A DNA stretch of 64,000 bases from Multifurca ochricompacta (Eukaryota > Basidiomycota > Agaricomycetes > Russulales > Russulaceae), in assembly GCA_022496185.1 (NCBI GenBank), contig WTXG01000027.1, forward strand, positions 186,001 through 250,000. Reading direction: 5' to 3'. This document shows, piece by piece, positions 1 through 11,678 of the stretch (within the stretch, counting starts at the first letter, position 1; every line of letters starts with the position of its first letter). Position numbers and translations under genes: made by a program. The notes under the pieces were generated by a model. It was not told the origin of the DNA. It did no database searches and saw only the letters and a program-made list of their open reading frames with translations.

Positions 1-1
1 A

Positions 2-766
2 GCACCGTCCGCATTTGAGGTGGGCATCAGCACTTTTGACGAGGACGAGGAGCGTCTCCGCGATTCGATGAGTTGGACGCAAGCCTCCGCGTATGACCAG
101 CGTACCCATGCCGAGTCGGACTTAGTCAACGTGTCTTCTATGGACCTTAGCCCCACCGAGCAGGAGCACACGACTATCGGCCACTCGACCATGAGCAGCA
201 AGCAGTGGCAGGATTTTTACAGTGTGACGCCAGTGCCACAGCCTCAAGTTCATTGCACCCGGCTCCCTTTTCCTCTCGTACCCCTCAAATCATCCCCTGC
301 CACATCCACGCCGTTTCAGTCCCCTTCCCCCACCCCGGCGAACCCCCGCGCGACCAAACCGCGCTCCTCGAGTTTTTTTAATCCCATCAAATTCGCGTTT
401 CCTCCCCGTCATCCGTCTCCCGCACCGTCGGTTCCAAAAAGGCGCTCGGCGCCCGCCTCGGCCAACGTCTTTACTCCTCTCCCTTCCCCGCCCACAGAAA
501 AATGGCACGTGCCGAACTGGTGCAGCAGCCCAACCCAGCGCAGGAGCAAGCGCGTGGACGACGGCGCCATCGTCAGCCACTACGTTCCGCACGGGACTGG
601 CTCTTCTCAAGTAAACTTTTCACGGCCGCCGCAGCGTAGACCGTTGCGCGTGGAACATGTTCAACAACATGATATTTATCAATTCAGCTTTCGTTCATAT
701 CCGAATCCCCATGTGCCAACGCTCGAGCATACAACTGTTTATTATCCACAGAACCCTACTGCATGA
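2..766 (+). CDS. Hypothetical Pro/Ser-rich protein, 3' part only
   Basis: The frame is open from the left edge (first full codon at base 2) to a TGA at 764-766, so only the C-terminal 254 residues or so are present. The visible part begins acidic (TFDEDEERLRDS), then becomes a long low-complexity stretch rich in Pro, Ser, Thr and Arg, and ends in a Tyr/Pro/His-rich tail (YYPQNPTA). I recognise no domain, and the composition suggests an intrinsically disordered tail of a larger regulatory or signalling protein, which is inference. Coding status rests on the long open frame reaching the edge and on codon-like composition; an antisense frame at 290-610 is a shadow. The next gene is convergent, with its stop at 992. 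Confidence 0.6.
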   Translation, partial: APSAFEVGISTFDEDEERLRDSMSWTQASAYDQRTHAESDLVNVSSMDLSPTEQEHTTIGHSTMSSKQWQDFYSVTPVPQPQVHCTRLPFPLVPLKSSPATSTPFQSPSPTPANPRATKPRSSSFFNPIKFAFPPRHPSPAPSVPKRRSAPASANVFTPLPSPPTEKWHVPNWCSSPTQRRSKRVDDGAIVSHYVPHGTGSSQVNFSRPPQRRPLRVEHVQQHDIYQFSFRSYPNPHVPTLEHTTVYYPQNPTA

Positions 767-991
767 TTCATTGAACGTATTTCTCCCTCCCTTTCTTCAT
801 CTCAGCATTTTGCATTCATAGTAGAAACAACACCTCCATGGCCATCTATGTATTATGTACCATCATTTGTTTTATGACAAGCACAGGAATGCCTTCTGAC
901 GTCCGACCTTCATAGCGGAGCGGAGAGTGAATGATAAGACATGAATGAATGTGATGCATGCGGCAGGACATGTATGAAAAAACGGGCACAA

Positions 992-2019
992 TCATCGCGT
1001 CCTTAGATGGAGCAGTTTCCTACCCCGTTCACGCTCGATCTCCTGCTTCCCACGTACGCCTGAGCCCTTGTCAAGTTTACGCCCAGGCCCACCGATGCCG
1101 TTACCCATAGCTAACGGGGCGTTGCCCGAGTGGAGCATGCGAAAGAGCAGTTTATGACGTTGAGGGGATTGCGCGAGCCCCAAACCTTGGCGGATATGTC
1201 CTTGATGCCAGCGGCCTTGAGGACCTGATGAATGTTTGGGTTACAGTGAAGACCGAATCCGACTGGACGCGGGCGCAGGATGATGCGGGTCGCACCAAGC
1301 TTGCTGGACATTTCCGTCCAAATAGTTCTGTTCTCGTATCGGTCGACATAGTCCATGTTGCGCACGGCCATCGCGAAGGCCCGGTTCGTCGCGCGCGTAG
1401 GATCGTCGTGTTTGGCTTCTCCGTAGCCTACGAGCCCGTCCCCGTTACCGACCGCGACGAGGACGCCACGCCGATGGATCTTCCCTTTGCCCGTCTGCTG
1501 CGTCACGCGACGTGTGATAAGAGGGAAGCGATGTAGCTTCTCGAGCTCTCGCCGGCTGAGCGGCAATATGGGTGCATGTTCGTCCTCACCATCTTCCTTC
1601 TCCATAGGTTCTTCATCCTGCGTGGCCTCCTTTCTGCCGTCTGTGACGTCCGCTTCATCTGCGGTAAACAAAGGGGGATCATTGCGACAATGACGCGAGA
1701 TGCGAACGGGGAAAGTTTGGACGGAGGGAATGTCTGCTGTCAGAGAGGTCGAGCAGAGGATTGGGCTTTGAGATGTCAGGGAAAGGTAGCTGATTTATGA
1801 TTTTCGATGGCGCTCTTGTACGCCTTTTGTACCGCCGCCTCGGTATCAGGACGGAGCCCACGTTTGTTGATACTGACGCGCCCTCAGTGGGGTTCTGGGA
1901 AGGCTCAGACGAGGAAGGTGCACCGGAGGAGTAGGCACGTAAAAGTAAGTGCGAGCGTAAAACCTCTGTGAATATATGGTGGACCTCAACAACACAGGAG
2001 AGCTTATGAACCTGTTCAT
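992..2019 (-). CDS. MRPS5: Mitochondrial small-subunit ribosomal protein uS5m (MRPS5)
   Basis: Component of the mitochondrial ribosome small subunit. The S5 double-stranded RNA-binding region and the S5 C-terminal fold are both visible on the minus strand at 1150-1530: GVLVAVGNGDGLVGYGEAK, then RIILRPRPVGFGLHC and GIKDISAKVWGSRNPLNV. The C-terminal extension (GNGIGGPGRKLDKG, ending HLRTR) continues in another frame down to 992. The break sits at about 1151-1156, where conserved NPLNV must run straight into KLLFRML, so one base is missing and there is no room for an intron. Upstream an intron of about 49 nt (acceptor near 1662) probably joins the N-terminal exon. The start at 2019 gives a plausible presequence (MNRFISSPVLLRS), but its frame does not join cleanly to the following RAYSSGAP segment, so the 5' end is uncertain. 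It is divergent from the PITH gene, 154 bp away. Confidence 0.85.
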
Positions 2020-2173
2020 GTTCACGCGGTCTCTGAGTTGTTGAGTTGAAGTTGAAATTGGTGGTCGAGGAGTCGAGGAGAGTTAGATGATATTTAATTA
2101 AATAATTAAATAATGTTTTCTTATATAACTTCATGCAAGATTCATATAGACTCCTCCAACCTCCAACTCAATC

Positions 2174-3059
2174 ATGGATGATCCTGGCCAAAATTCTAGT
2201 GCATCCCAGATAGTAGGCAGCAATACAGAAATTTGTATAGCGTAATAGACAGGGCCAAGTGAGCTCATCTCTTATACCATCTCTTCTATCCATAGATTGA
2301 CGCGCTCCGAGGAAGCGTTCACGGCTTGAACCTGACAGTCCCGGAGGATGCCAAGGCTACGATAAAGCCTTGGAATGAGCGCGAGTCCACGGAAAAGTTT
2401 GCAGAGTCCAACGTCGATGACCAAGTCAGCAAACAAAGAGCTACAATGTCCCCCTTGCGGGAATTATGAACGCGTGGCTGATCCTTTGTTTCGTAGCTTG
2501 TTATTCACATCCCGTTTGCCGAAAACGTTCGAATAAAGTCCGTGCTACTGAAGCTTGGTATGTTCATGCTTCGATTGGCTGTCTGCACGGCATGTAAGAC
2601 ACTGATTCACATTTCACCGTCGCAGGAAGAGGGGAAACGACTCCCCGACGCCTGCGCATTTACGCCAATCGCACAAACATTATTGACTTTTCAGAAATAG
2701 ATGAGGTTCAACCATCCTTGAATATATCTCTACTCGAGGGAGAGACAGGCGTCACCGAATACCCCCTCCGCATGGCCGCTTTTGCAAGCATCAACGCTTT
2801 ATCCCTATTTTTCGTACGTGTTTTTAAATACCCTGCAATGACATACATACATATCCTGTCCTGACGAGTCCATGCGTAGAGCGATTCTGTCGGTGAAGAG
2901 AGCACTTGGGTGTACTACATCGGTTTCAAGGGCGAGACCAAAACAATACGAAAGGAAGGGAGCAACAAAATCGAGATACCGGCTGCGACGGCCGCAGATG
3001 CATCCCTTACAGATCGACTCCGAGAGAAGGGGAGCGCGCGGCAACCTACTGCAAAATAG
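2174..3059 (+). CDS. PITH-domain protein (PITHD1 / TXNL1 C-terminal type)
   Basis: The PITH domain is the proteasome-interacting module of thioredoxin-like protein 1; stand-alone versions are about 200 residues. I read five exons: 2174-2212, 2296-2424, 2497-2557, 2626-2813 and 2880-3059, all with GT-AG introns of 66-83 nt, giving 198 residues. Family landmarks occur in order: KPWNEREST.KFAESNVDDQ, LVIHIPFAENVRIKSVLL, RLRIYANR, the hydrophobic FASINALSLFF strand, and WVYYIGFKGETKTIRKEG. There is no N-terminal thioredoxin domain, so this is the PITHD1-like form. The frame stays intact across all splices. It converges on the DUF6533 gene, whose stop is only about 28 bp away. The exact partner in fungi is not evident from sequence. 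Confidence 0.88.
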
Positions 3060-3087
3060 TAGTGCATGATTTGGTATCATTGAGGAA

Positions 3088-4889
3088 TTAAACAATATTA
3101 GGTTGAAACTTCGCCATACTGATGGCCTGCAACTCTTCAGCAGTGTCGCTGCCACTTGTGTATCTTGACTGCAAACCTACATCCAAGTTGTTTAGACGAA
3201 TGGACATGGGCCGGATGACCGTCCCCTGCGGCGCAGAGCTGTCCAAGTTCAGCGTTTTCGGCTCACTTACACCGCGTTGTGTAATTAAGTAACCAAAGGT
3301 GACACAAGCCGAGTCAGACTTACTGTTGGTGGTCCCTGCTCGCGCTGAGGCCTCTATACATGCGCGTAACGCACATAGTCCTGTCAAATTGTAAGAGAAA
3401 GGATACGCTCCACGACAGCTTGGGTCTCTTACATGATAAGTACTGTGTGACAAATCCAGGGCATAAGTCTGTCTGTTGTCATTATACGATAGGGAGTACT
3501 GACGCGATGACGTCTGAAACATCTTCACGGCGTAATATAAGTCAGACGGACCGAGGTCAGAAATATGAACGTAGTCGATGCACACCCACCAGATTCCACG
3601 GGCCTTTGGGGTGGAGAAATATAGTAGGTATGGGTAAGCAAGTGTTCCGTCGAAATCGGGTATTTTTCTCACCATTAAGGTTGAGGAATAAAAGTACCTA
3701 ATCGGTATTGAGTGAGCTCGAGTGAACTCGCATGGCTGAAGCACTCACGAATGGTGGGACCTCAGCAATTGTAGCCGCGATCAACCATATTAAACCCTGT
3801 GACGAAGTCAGTTGAAGGTAAGAACACACACAGGTGGGGGGGGGGGGGAAGTAACGACCTGGTTGAAGAGGAGACGCCCAAGGTAATGATCCCGCTGACG
3901 CATGAGGCCAGCGAGCATAACGAGAAGGAGAAATGCTTCCGCGCAGAAAGTTGCCGTGGTGTTGTCGCGGCTCCTCTGGCTCTCATCGAGAACGCACATG
4001 CCAAGCGTATGATCCCAGTGCGCTGAAGTCTGTCAACGCCATTAGGAACGGTGACAGGTTACGCAAGCATCCCATGCGCACTATTACTACACCTGTGAAA
4101 CACAGGAATGTCTAAGCAAGCTTGGTGGAGGACCAAGGTGAATACACCCACTGCGAATCAAGAAAGCCAGATTCGTCAACCATGTACCAATGGAGGCCCC
4201 GAGGACCCATTTGTTCGTACTCCATATAGCAACTCTGTTCTCAATAGTCATTACAACAACGACACGCTCTGCGTATGAAGATTACCCACATTCGAAGGAG
4301 CATAAGCAATGACCCGAGTGCGAACGCCGTATACGCGGTAATCTGAATACGCTTCAGAGTTGGCCTTGGCGATTTTTGACGACTTAAGGTTACACTCACG
4401 AATTCGGAATAGAGCCAAAGCTATACATGAAACAGTGAATGAACGCTCGTGGAACTTGCAACGGTATGGGGCTTGACGAGCCTGACATACCTGACAGTTT
4501 ATCGACTTTCTCACATTGAACCCGATAAGGTTGGTCAACACGTTCAGTAGGGTTGCCAATCGGGTGCTGGCGTAGACCTGTGTCGACTTGGGTTAAGGCA
4601 ATGGAGCACAAGGCTATCTGCTAACCCATATCGACCAGCGGTATGGCTGCTCCCCTTTAACGAAGCTCCACTCGAACCAGAGTGTTGAGAAACAGTCCCA
4701 TCTGCGGCGAATGGTGACCCTCAGCTAGGGGGGGAGAGGCGTGAAGACTTACATATATACGCCATCCCCCACATGAAGGAATCTTGTCAATGCACCTATA
4801 TGGGTGTTTAATAAAATCAAGTCAAGTTCAAAGAAGCGCACCGTACGAAGGTCAGCGAGTATGACGGAAGGATCGTGGTAATTAACCAT
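3088..4889 (-). CDS. DUF6533 seven-TM protein, divergent copy
   Basis: Member of the DUF6533 family of basidiomycete multi-pass membrane proteins of unknown function. Splicing about nine short introns on the minus strand gives the family pattern: start MVNYHDPSVILADL (exon 1 4889-4847), LHVGDGVYI, then WDCFSTLWFEWSFVKGEQPYRWS with the next exon reading STRLATLLNVLTNLIGFNV, INCQLWLYSEF, AFALGSLLMLLRMW, NRVAIWSTNKWVLGASIGTW, LLLVMLAGLMRQR and GLIWLIAATIAEVPPF. The segments between NRVAIW and EVPPF match the hydrophobic helices of the three other copies in this window. One intron carries a run of 13 G (complement) at 3836-3848. The C-terminal tail ends at 3088-3090 and differs from the paralogues, lacking the ELQMK.DL.I ending. 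All frames join without a break, so the gene looks intact. The last exons (3090-3500) are the least certain. Confidence 0.75.
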
Positions 4890-5532
4890 CGGATCCTCTA
4901 GAATGAGGAAGAAGAGGGATGAGACAGGGTGCCGAGGTAAATATCCCCTACCATACGAAGTTGAACACTTTACATACAAAAAGTGGAACTCTGGACCCGC
5001 GGGAGCAATACCGATAGTGCATATGTGAAATGCAAAGCGCTCAGGGCCGATGAACGCATCATCTCGTAATACGAAGAAGGATCAAGGATGATCGTTGGTC
5101 GCCTTCGAAGCCAAGCTTTCAGCGGCATACCCAGCTGACGATGAGAAGGACTAGGATTTCGAGCGCCCAGGCGTACAGCGGGAGTTAATGGGTCGTTAAG
5201 AATCAAGACGTTGACCGCACAAACAGTAGCCTAGGTGATTGCGTGTTTCGGGTGACATCTCAATGCCTTTACCAGACCCGGCTGCAATTAAATAGTTGAC
5301 TGCCACGCCGCGAAAAGTTAAAATAAAATAGAGAGGCTTGCATTGCAACAACAACATGAATCCGGTTAAGAACCCCGCGGAACCAGGTCGGCCAACAGTT
5401 CCGCTCAAGCTAGGCCAAACAATAGGCGGACTCCATCACACTGATATGATATCACCTGAGGTGAGAATTCCATCAACCGGCTCGGAAGCTATGTCATTCA
5501 AGTATTGTACCCTATGGCATAACAACCACCCC
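4890..5532. other. Intergenic stretch, no supported gene
   Basis: Lies between the start of the DUF6533 gene and the 3' end of the ELYS-domain gene. Several open frames of 70-90 codons exist on the minus strand, but none matches a family I know or joins to the neighbouring exons. It should contain the DUF6533 promoter. I see no repeat. Confidence 0.5.
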
Positions 5533-7821
5533 CTAGCGCTTCTTCCTTGTCGACGACCTGGTCGCAGTTGCAACCCCAGATGTCGCCGAGCTCCCGGCTG
5601 ACGCACGGGTTTTTCTCGTTGCCTTCGGTGCACTGGTCTTCTGCGGCGATGGGTCGGGTGAGGACGAGGCCGCACTCAACCGTGAGCTACGCCGCGGTTT
5701 GATCGGCGCGCTGTCTTCCTCCGCATCGACTGAACTCGCACGCGAAATTCGCCGCCGTGCTGTCCGTTTAACAGGGGAAACTTCGCGAAGTGGCGGCACG
5801 TTGTCTTCTTCTCCGCTTACTACCTCGCCGAAGCCGCCTGGAATTGATGTCCGCGCAGTTTTCCGTGTTTTTGCGGGCCGCGACCGTGTAGGTGGTGTAG
5901 GTGGGGAATGCGCAAATGGATTCTGGTCCGACCGAGTCCCTTCACGATCCACGCGAAATGCTCCAGGAAGCAGCGGCTCCGTGGTCTCCCTTGTGTGAAA
6001 CTGGGGGTAGGACGTGAGACTGTGAACACTGACTCAGAAAACTCCGCTGCTGGTGCGGGTTCATTTGCCCTAGCGGGGTAATCTTGCTGGTGTTCATCAT
6101 CAGACCCTGGATCTGCATGAGAATTTGGTACATTCGACTCTCCGGCACGGGGTTGTTCGGGGGGGTTAGTTTGGTGGCTACGAAGCACGGGCTGGCCGTT
6201 TGTTGAGTGTCGCGGTTCTTGAGAAGATGTTGGAGGAAAAAGGGTGGACCTATGACTGGCGGATCCGGATGATTTGCTTGCTGGGAATCCGGAACCAAAC
6301 AATCCAACCTTAGGCCCACCCAGGGAAGAAGGCAGAGAAAGGGGCGGGACAGGGTTCTGTGCATCGGATATGCCGTTAAAACCGGGTTGCGCTGCGCTTC
6401 CCGCTCCCTGTGTGTTGGCTGAAGCTAGCAGTGGGCGGACCGGCTGCACAAGGGGGACTTCCTTCGGGAAACTTGTGACAACCTCTAACTGGTGGTGCCC
6501 GTACGTGTTCCTTCCCAGCACAAACCTAGGTGCGGCCGAGGTGGATGGAGGGACACGGGTAATGGGAGGTATTTCTTCCCAGGACATGCTCAGGTCAGCC
6601 GGGGCTTTGGTCGGGGGGGGCTTTGGTAAAACTTCAGGTTTACGCTGGCTAACTACGCGCAACTTCTCTTCAATTTCTAGGCGCTCAATAGATGGAAGCG
6701 CCGCGACAACATCTTCAATCATTTTTCGGCGCCGATCCGCTATTTGTGGCGCTTGAGTCCCACGTCGGGTGCTCGCGAATTGCCGGTCAAGTTTGATGGC
6801 CTCCAAGTATTGCCCTGACTGGATCAGCCGCACACATACTAGATCTTGTAGTACCGGAATGGAAGATACGGCGAAAGATACTGGTGGGTCTAGAGCAAAA
6901 CTGTGGAGGAGAGACTCCTCAAAGGGAAGGAGTGGGAAGTGAATCAATTGTTTCAAGTGTTTGGGACGTGGCTTTGCTGGAATAAATGAGCCCGCGGATC
7001 TAAAGCCTAAAAATTAAGGGAGCTTACGGGAGAAGCACCACTCCAAAACCTTCCTCGTGAGACGCGTTCTTATTTCGCCATTTTCTGGAAATGTTCGCTG
7101 GTACTGCCAGGCACTGATGAGACTATCCTCGGCCAAGGCCAGGACATATGTATCCATGTCATCTGGTTCTGTCGACATTGGTTTCGCGGTACGCAAGTAT
7201 TGTAAAAGAAGGGGCGTGGGGGTATCCGACAAGGAGATCGCTTGCATGATCTTGGAGGTATAGTCCCTGTTGAGACGAACGTCGCAGAGTAGAGATACTG
7301 CCCTCTATCATGACAGGACGGGAGTTGAGGGAAAACAGAATGACGGGGTAGTATGTTACACACCTCCACAAGTATTCCGGAATCAAGGTGCCAGTATGCA
7401 TCAGAGAGCATAGCGAACTGCGGTGGTATGCACCTATCCTCCTTAAACCTCTCTTCTCTTCCATCCTGGTGCCATTTGAGCAGAAAATATACAAGGCAGT
7501 CTTTTTTCAGCGCGTCGTATGTGGAATCCTCGATGGCGCCAAGAAGTCGACGGAGGGACGCGGTATCCGTGGGTGGCCAAAGGCTATCTGGCTGCTGTAC
7601 ACCGCCAGACGAGAGGAGAATGTCGAAGATGAGCAAGTCTGACAATTGGGCCCTCCGTGTCTCAATCTCGTGGGGCAGAGGAGCACGCCAGGGAAACCTT
7701 CGGATGAGAGGTCAAAGAGAGAGATAAGGTCCCCTGAAGCAGGGTCTGCTATATCCTGTACAGAAGACGATATTACGACTTGAGAGCTAGAGAGAAGAAA
7801 AACTCGACTCACCACATCCAT
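5533..7821 (-). CDS. ELYS-domain nucleoporin-like protein
   Basis: ELYS-type proteins bind chromatin and the Nup107 complex at the nuclear pore. The N-terminal part (about 7645-7020) shows the helical ELYS domain: LRRLLGAIEDSTYDALKKDC, LLKWHQDGREE, CIPPQFAMLSDAYWHLDSGI, then TPTPLLLQYLRTAKP and DDMDTYVLALAEDSLISAWQ. The next exon (from about 6990) continues with FPLLPFEESLLH and IQSGQYLEAIKLDRQF, a repeat-like helical end. The rest (6600-5533) is Ser/Pro-rich, changing to a basic AT-hook-like tail (PRRSSRLS, ATRSSTRKKR). The start at 7821 (MDVVSRVFLL) fits a join into LSSE-DLLIFDILLSSGG across an intron at about 7640-7690. Near 5950-6020 the frame changes without a convincing intron, so a missing base is likely there. 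SEC24 lies upstream on the same strand. Confidence 0.8.
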
Positions 7822-7871
7822 GTTAATTGACAAGTAATACTTGCCACAAGGCGCGCGCTGGAACAGTTGAG

Positions 7872-7877
7872 CACGTG
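7872..7877. promoter_or_regulatory. CACGTG palindrome upstream of the ELYS-type gene
   Basis: Perfect E-box-like CACGTG about 50 bp upstream of the start at 7821. The same hexamer occurs in three divergent promoters of mitochondrial genes in this window. No protein binding is shown, and the site could be chance. Confidence 0.3.
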
Positions 7878-8083
7878 ACTACCAACGCGTTACGGAATTC
7901 ACACACTCACTCACACACACACAAGGAAAGAGGTCTTGTTTCGTATTCGTAGAAGTAATCATCTACACTACTTATCGAAAGGCATAGAGTAAAAGACACC
8001 CGACAGACCCACAAATCTCACCACGCTCCCCGGTTCGGAAAAGTAATCAGTAGCTGGACCCATTGACCTGTCGGCCGACACAG

Positions 8084-11000
8084 TCAGTCGAGCACCGAAA
8101 GGCGGGCGCCACTAGACCCGCGCACCTTGTCCTTCAATTGCCCGATAAACTGTTGATAGCTAGGCAAAACGTCCGCACGGTCTTGAATGAGTGCTGATAA
8201 AGCCCACAAGCGTAGCGGCGGCTCGCCATCCTCCTTGACAACGTACAGGTGCGGGTGGTACACACCGCGACGCATTTCACGCGTCTTTTGGATTACTGCA
8301 TTCACCCTCTGCGAGAAAGGATTGTCAAGTAGCGGCAACGTGGTCTACAAACAAGCATGTTAGCTGGATGACCCCACCAATACTCGCGTGTCAGCCAAAA
8401 TACCTTTCCGCCACGGAGCGTCTCGTAATTGGGCAGATCGAATACATCGATAACCAACTGAGGAACAGCATCACGTCCGACCCAGAGGAAGAGCGTCTGA
8501 CCATCTTCGATCAAAAATAGGCCATGTCTTTCCAGCCTCTCAGAAGTAAGAGGTAGCGGTGGCGGCATGATGACGCCATGTTCGCCGACAGCTCCAGCCT
8601 GCAAGACGTCAGTAAACCAACACCGGCTACTGGGAAAATATTACCTCTGGAGGCATATTGTGTAGTGAGTAGAAGGTAGGGTGGATATATGGAACCAAAA
8701 GTTGCGACGGCAACGAAGTGAGCAGGGCCTGGGCGTATGCCCTTAAATCCGGCGGGATCTGCGCGCTCTGCCTAATACCAACGTTCTTCAGTAGGCCAAG
8801 CACTAGCACTGGCAACATCCTCATATTTTCACTAATGGCCAACTGAGCGCTTGCGCCTGCACCGGCAGCTGTCATGCTCGTCTTATACGCCTGCAGGATC
8901 TCTATAAGTTTGCCCTGGACCGCCTCACGCGCATCCTCGAGCTTATGGGTGATCGTGCGTTCCACAGCCTTGTTTGCGAGTAATGTGGCAATTGCTACCT
9001 GGTCTGCAGATGCAAACACCTCGGACAAATTCGATGTTGTCGGATATGCTGTTGTAATCACGCGAATGCGACGTTCCCCTATTGTCGGATTAGAAGATGA
9101 CTGGTGTGTGCTGAGTCTGAACGCACCATAGCAGGTTGTATGCAGGATTGCAGTTTGAAACACGACAAACGGCGATGAAATTGTCTCTTCGATCTGCAGC
9201 TCAATCGCATAAGATGTATCTTGTGGCACGGCGGGCATTGCGAGAAGGTCGGTTGAGCGCACAAAGAAATTTCCGTGGAACGAGGACATGCGGATGCCGC
9301 GGGTTGCACGCACGCGCATGACCGCCTCGAGCATAATGGGCATGGCAAGGACCTCGCCGAATTCATGCGCAAACTTAACGGCATCCTCAGAACGCGCCGC
9401 ATTGAAAGCAGGGTAGAAATACGTCTGTCCTGAGGTGTAGTGGGGAAGGCAAGCTGAGCAGCGTGTCAGTTAACCTTGTGAAAAGAGGGAAACAAGACAA
9501 TACATAGTGTGGCAACGTCCTGATAGGCAGCGCTGAACAAGAACATATCAACTGAAACCTGAGCGCGCGAGCACTCGATAGCAAACGTCTTATAGAACGG
9601 AGAAGCTGTTTGCAAAAGACCGGATTCCTTTGTGGAGATAAATAACAGTTTTAAGCGAGTAAAAATTTGCCCACCTTGGGAGTACCCAGTATCTTTGGAT
9701 CCTCCCTGTTCTTGAGGGCACCTGCTCCAACGCTTGGCAGACTCGAAGACAGAACAATGAGTTTACCACCGATGGGGTTCTAACGGGGAGAAGTGAATTC
9801 CAATCACATGCTTGACGCAAGGAAACGCACAATCAATTTGAAACCAGATTGTAAAGCTGGTCCCAGTGCGCTGCCAATTGTGTGGTTATCGGCAAACATA
9901 TCACTGAGCGTGCCAAGAAGCGACTCGACTCCGGCTCTGCATTCACTAAGATTCACCAACAGGTCATTGGGCTTTGGCAAGAACACATCGTCGACGTCGG
10001 ACATGACGAGCATAGAGCAGTCCGTGGACTCGGGCTACGTGCTGTTACAGGCCAGGCGTCGTGAGACATGACATAAACTCACCGACATCGAGAAGAAGTA
10101 AACAGAAGTGTCGTAGGCAATTATTGCAACTTTAGTGCGCTGATCCTCGTTGGGTAGTCGGTCCAGGTTTTCAAGAATCGTTCTGGTAGCGGTGGCCACC
10201 ATGCCTTCCATTAAATTAACGGTCGAAAATGCTTCTCGGAGATAGGGTACGTACCTGACTGAATGGCGCTGTGGCTTACGTCTATAAGGAAGATGTAGAC
10301 GGCTGGTTGCGGGGGTCGAACCATGTACTCGGTCGGTGCGACAAACTCAACGACAGCATGATTCAACTCAGCACGCCCCCAACGATCCCCAGGCTGGTTC
10401 CGGGTCTGATCCCAATCAAACAGCTGTGGAACCTCGTTTGACATGCCACACATGCAGCAGCGCCAGCTAAATCGAACAGTTGTCTTGCGGCGCAAAATAA
10501 GATCATAACATAGACGCACCGATTGCCTCCGTCAATAAACTGAACATAAGGATTGATGTATGTTCGGCATCTCCTACAGCGAGCAATGATCGTATCTGAT
10601 ACGACAGGGACAGCCTCCTCCCCCTCCTTAACAGAACGGTACGGGGTGATAATGAGGCCCAAAGGAATCTTTGATTTGCCAACAATTGAACCGGAGTTAG
10701 GGATAGCGTTGACAGTACTCCGCTGGTACGAGTAATGCGCATTCGCAAAAGGAGTGTTAGTCAAGCACGCCCCGGGAGGAAGCCGGACCGGCGGGGGCGG
10801 CAACTCGAGATCGCGCGGGTCGGGTGGCGAAGTGAGCAGGTTTGTGGTGTAAATCTGGAAAGGTTTCTGACCCCCATTGATGCCCATCTGACCGAACTGG
10901 TCCGCAAGCTGGCCAACTCCACCTGCACCATAGCCGGCTACGGGTGGTTGGCCATAACCAGGCGCATTTATGTACTCGGGCTCTCCCTGTTGTTGGCCAT

Positions 11001-11496
11001 AGTACGAAGGAGCCGTTGGCTGTTGCTGCTGCTGAGCGAATTGGTTTTCTGTGGCAAGTCCAGGGGTAAAGAGTTGACCACCACTCAAAGCAGGAGGTTG
11101 TCCTCCAACGGCACCGTAAGCGGGAGCCACAACAGTATCAGGACCTCCATAGTAGGCTTGTGTTTGGCCTGGGGCATACTGGCGACGCTTCGTAGGGTGA
11201 GTCGCTTGCGTCGGCGGAGGGGAACTTGTGGGAGCGATGGGTGCGACTGTTTCCGGTACAGCGCCGGTCCCTGGGTGTTCCCACTGGGCGCGGCCGGTGG
11301 CAGTCTCTGTGACACCACCATAGTTCAGGTGAATGACTAGTAATATTACCAGTGATTGAACGCACCGACAAAGAGGTACCGCTGATTATCAGGTTCCCTG
11401 AAATATTGTTTTATAAGGATGAGTAAAAATAGACAAAATTGTAACCTGCCATTCGGCTGTCCATCCTGGGGGAAGTTGTTGATTTGGGTCTGTCAT
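8084..11496 (-). CDS. SEC24: SEC24, COPII cargo adaptor, with N-terminal WW domain
   Basis: Cargo-binding subunit of the COPII inner coat at ER exit sites. The start at 11496 ([12 protein letters not shown]) opens a WW domain: LPPGWTAEW, then an exon reading [10 protein letters not shown] and, after an intron, [13 protein letters not shown] Gln/Gly/Tyr/Pro-rich linker follows (11270-10860). The SEC24 core is complete: zinc finger RCRRC...RCCMCG (10570 to 10450), the trunk sheet ending [34 protein letters not shown] segments, the beta-sandwich [20 protein letters not shown], the helical region [11 protein letters not shown], and a gelsolin domain [13 protein letters not shown]. It ends [14 protein letters not shown]...SVLD at 8084. 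About ten introns are present. The first splice is out of phase by one unless a GC-AG donor is used, so exon 1 may miss a base. The WW domain is not part of the yeast or human SEC24 I know. Confidence 0.93.
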
Positions 11497-11678
11497 GGAC
11501 TTTGAGAGTTAAAAGTAAGGGAAGAAGAGGTGTGATGCGTAATTTGCAGGCAACATTAGAGACGGAGACCCTTACACGTCGCTGCGTTCCCACGACTATC
11601 ATACCCTCATCTAAGGTTAGGGTTGGATCAAACCTAGGTCATGGCCGTTGGTTGTCGTCGTGATCGTAATCCATCAAG

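Noticed and set aside
992..1671. uS5m as a pseudogene because of its frame break
   Set aside because: The same kind of break affects many essential genes here, so a sequence error is more likely than decay.
3836..3848. Run of 13 G as a G-quadruplex or telomeric signal
   Set aside because: Falls inside an intron of a spliced DUF6533 gene; a single run without repeats.
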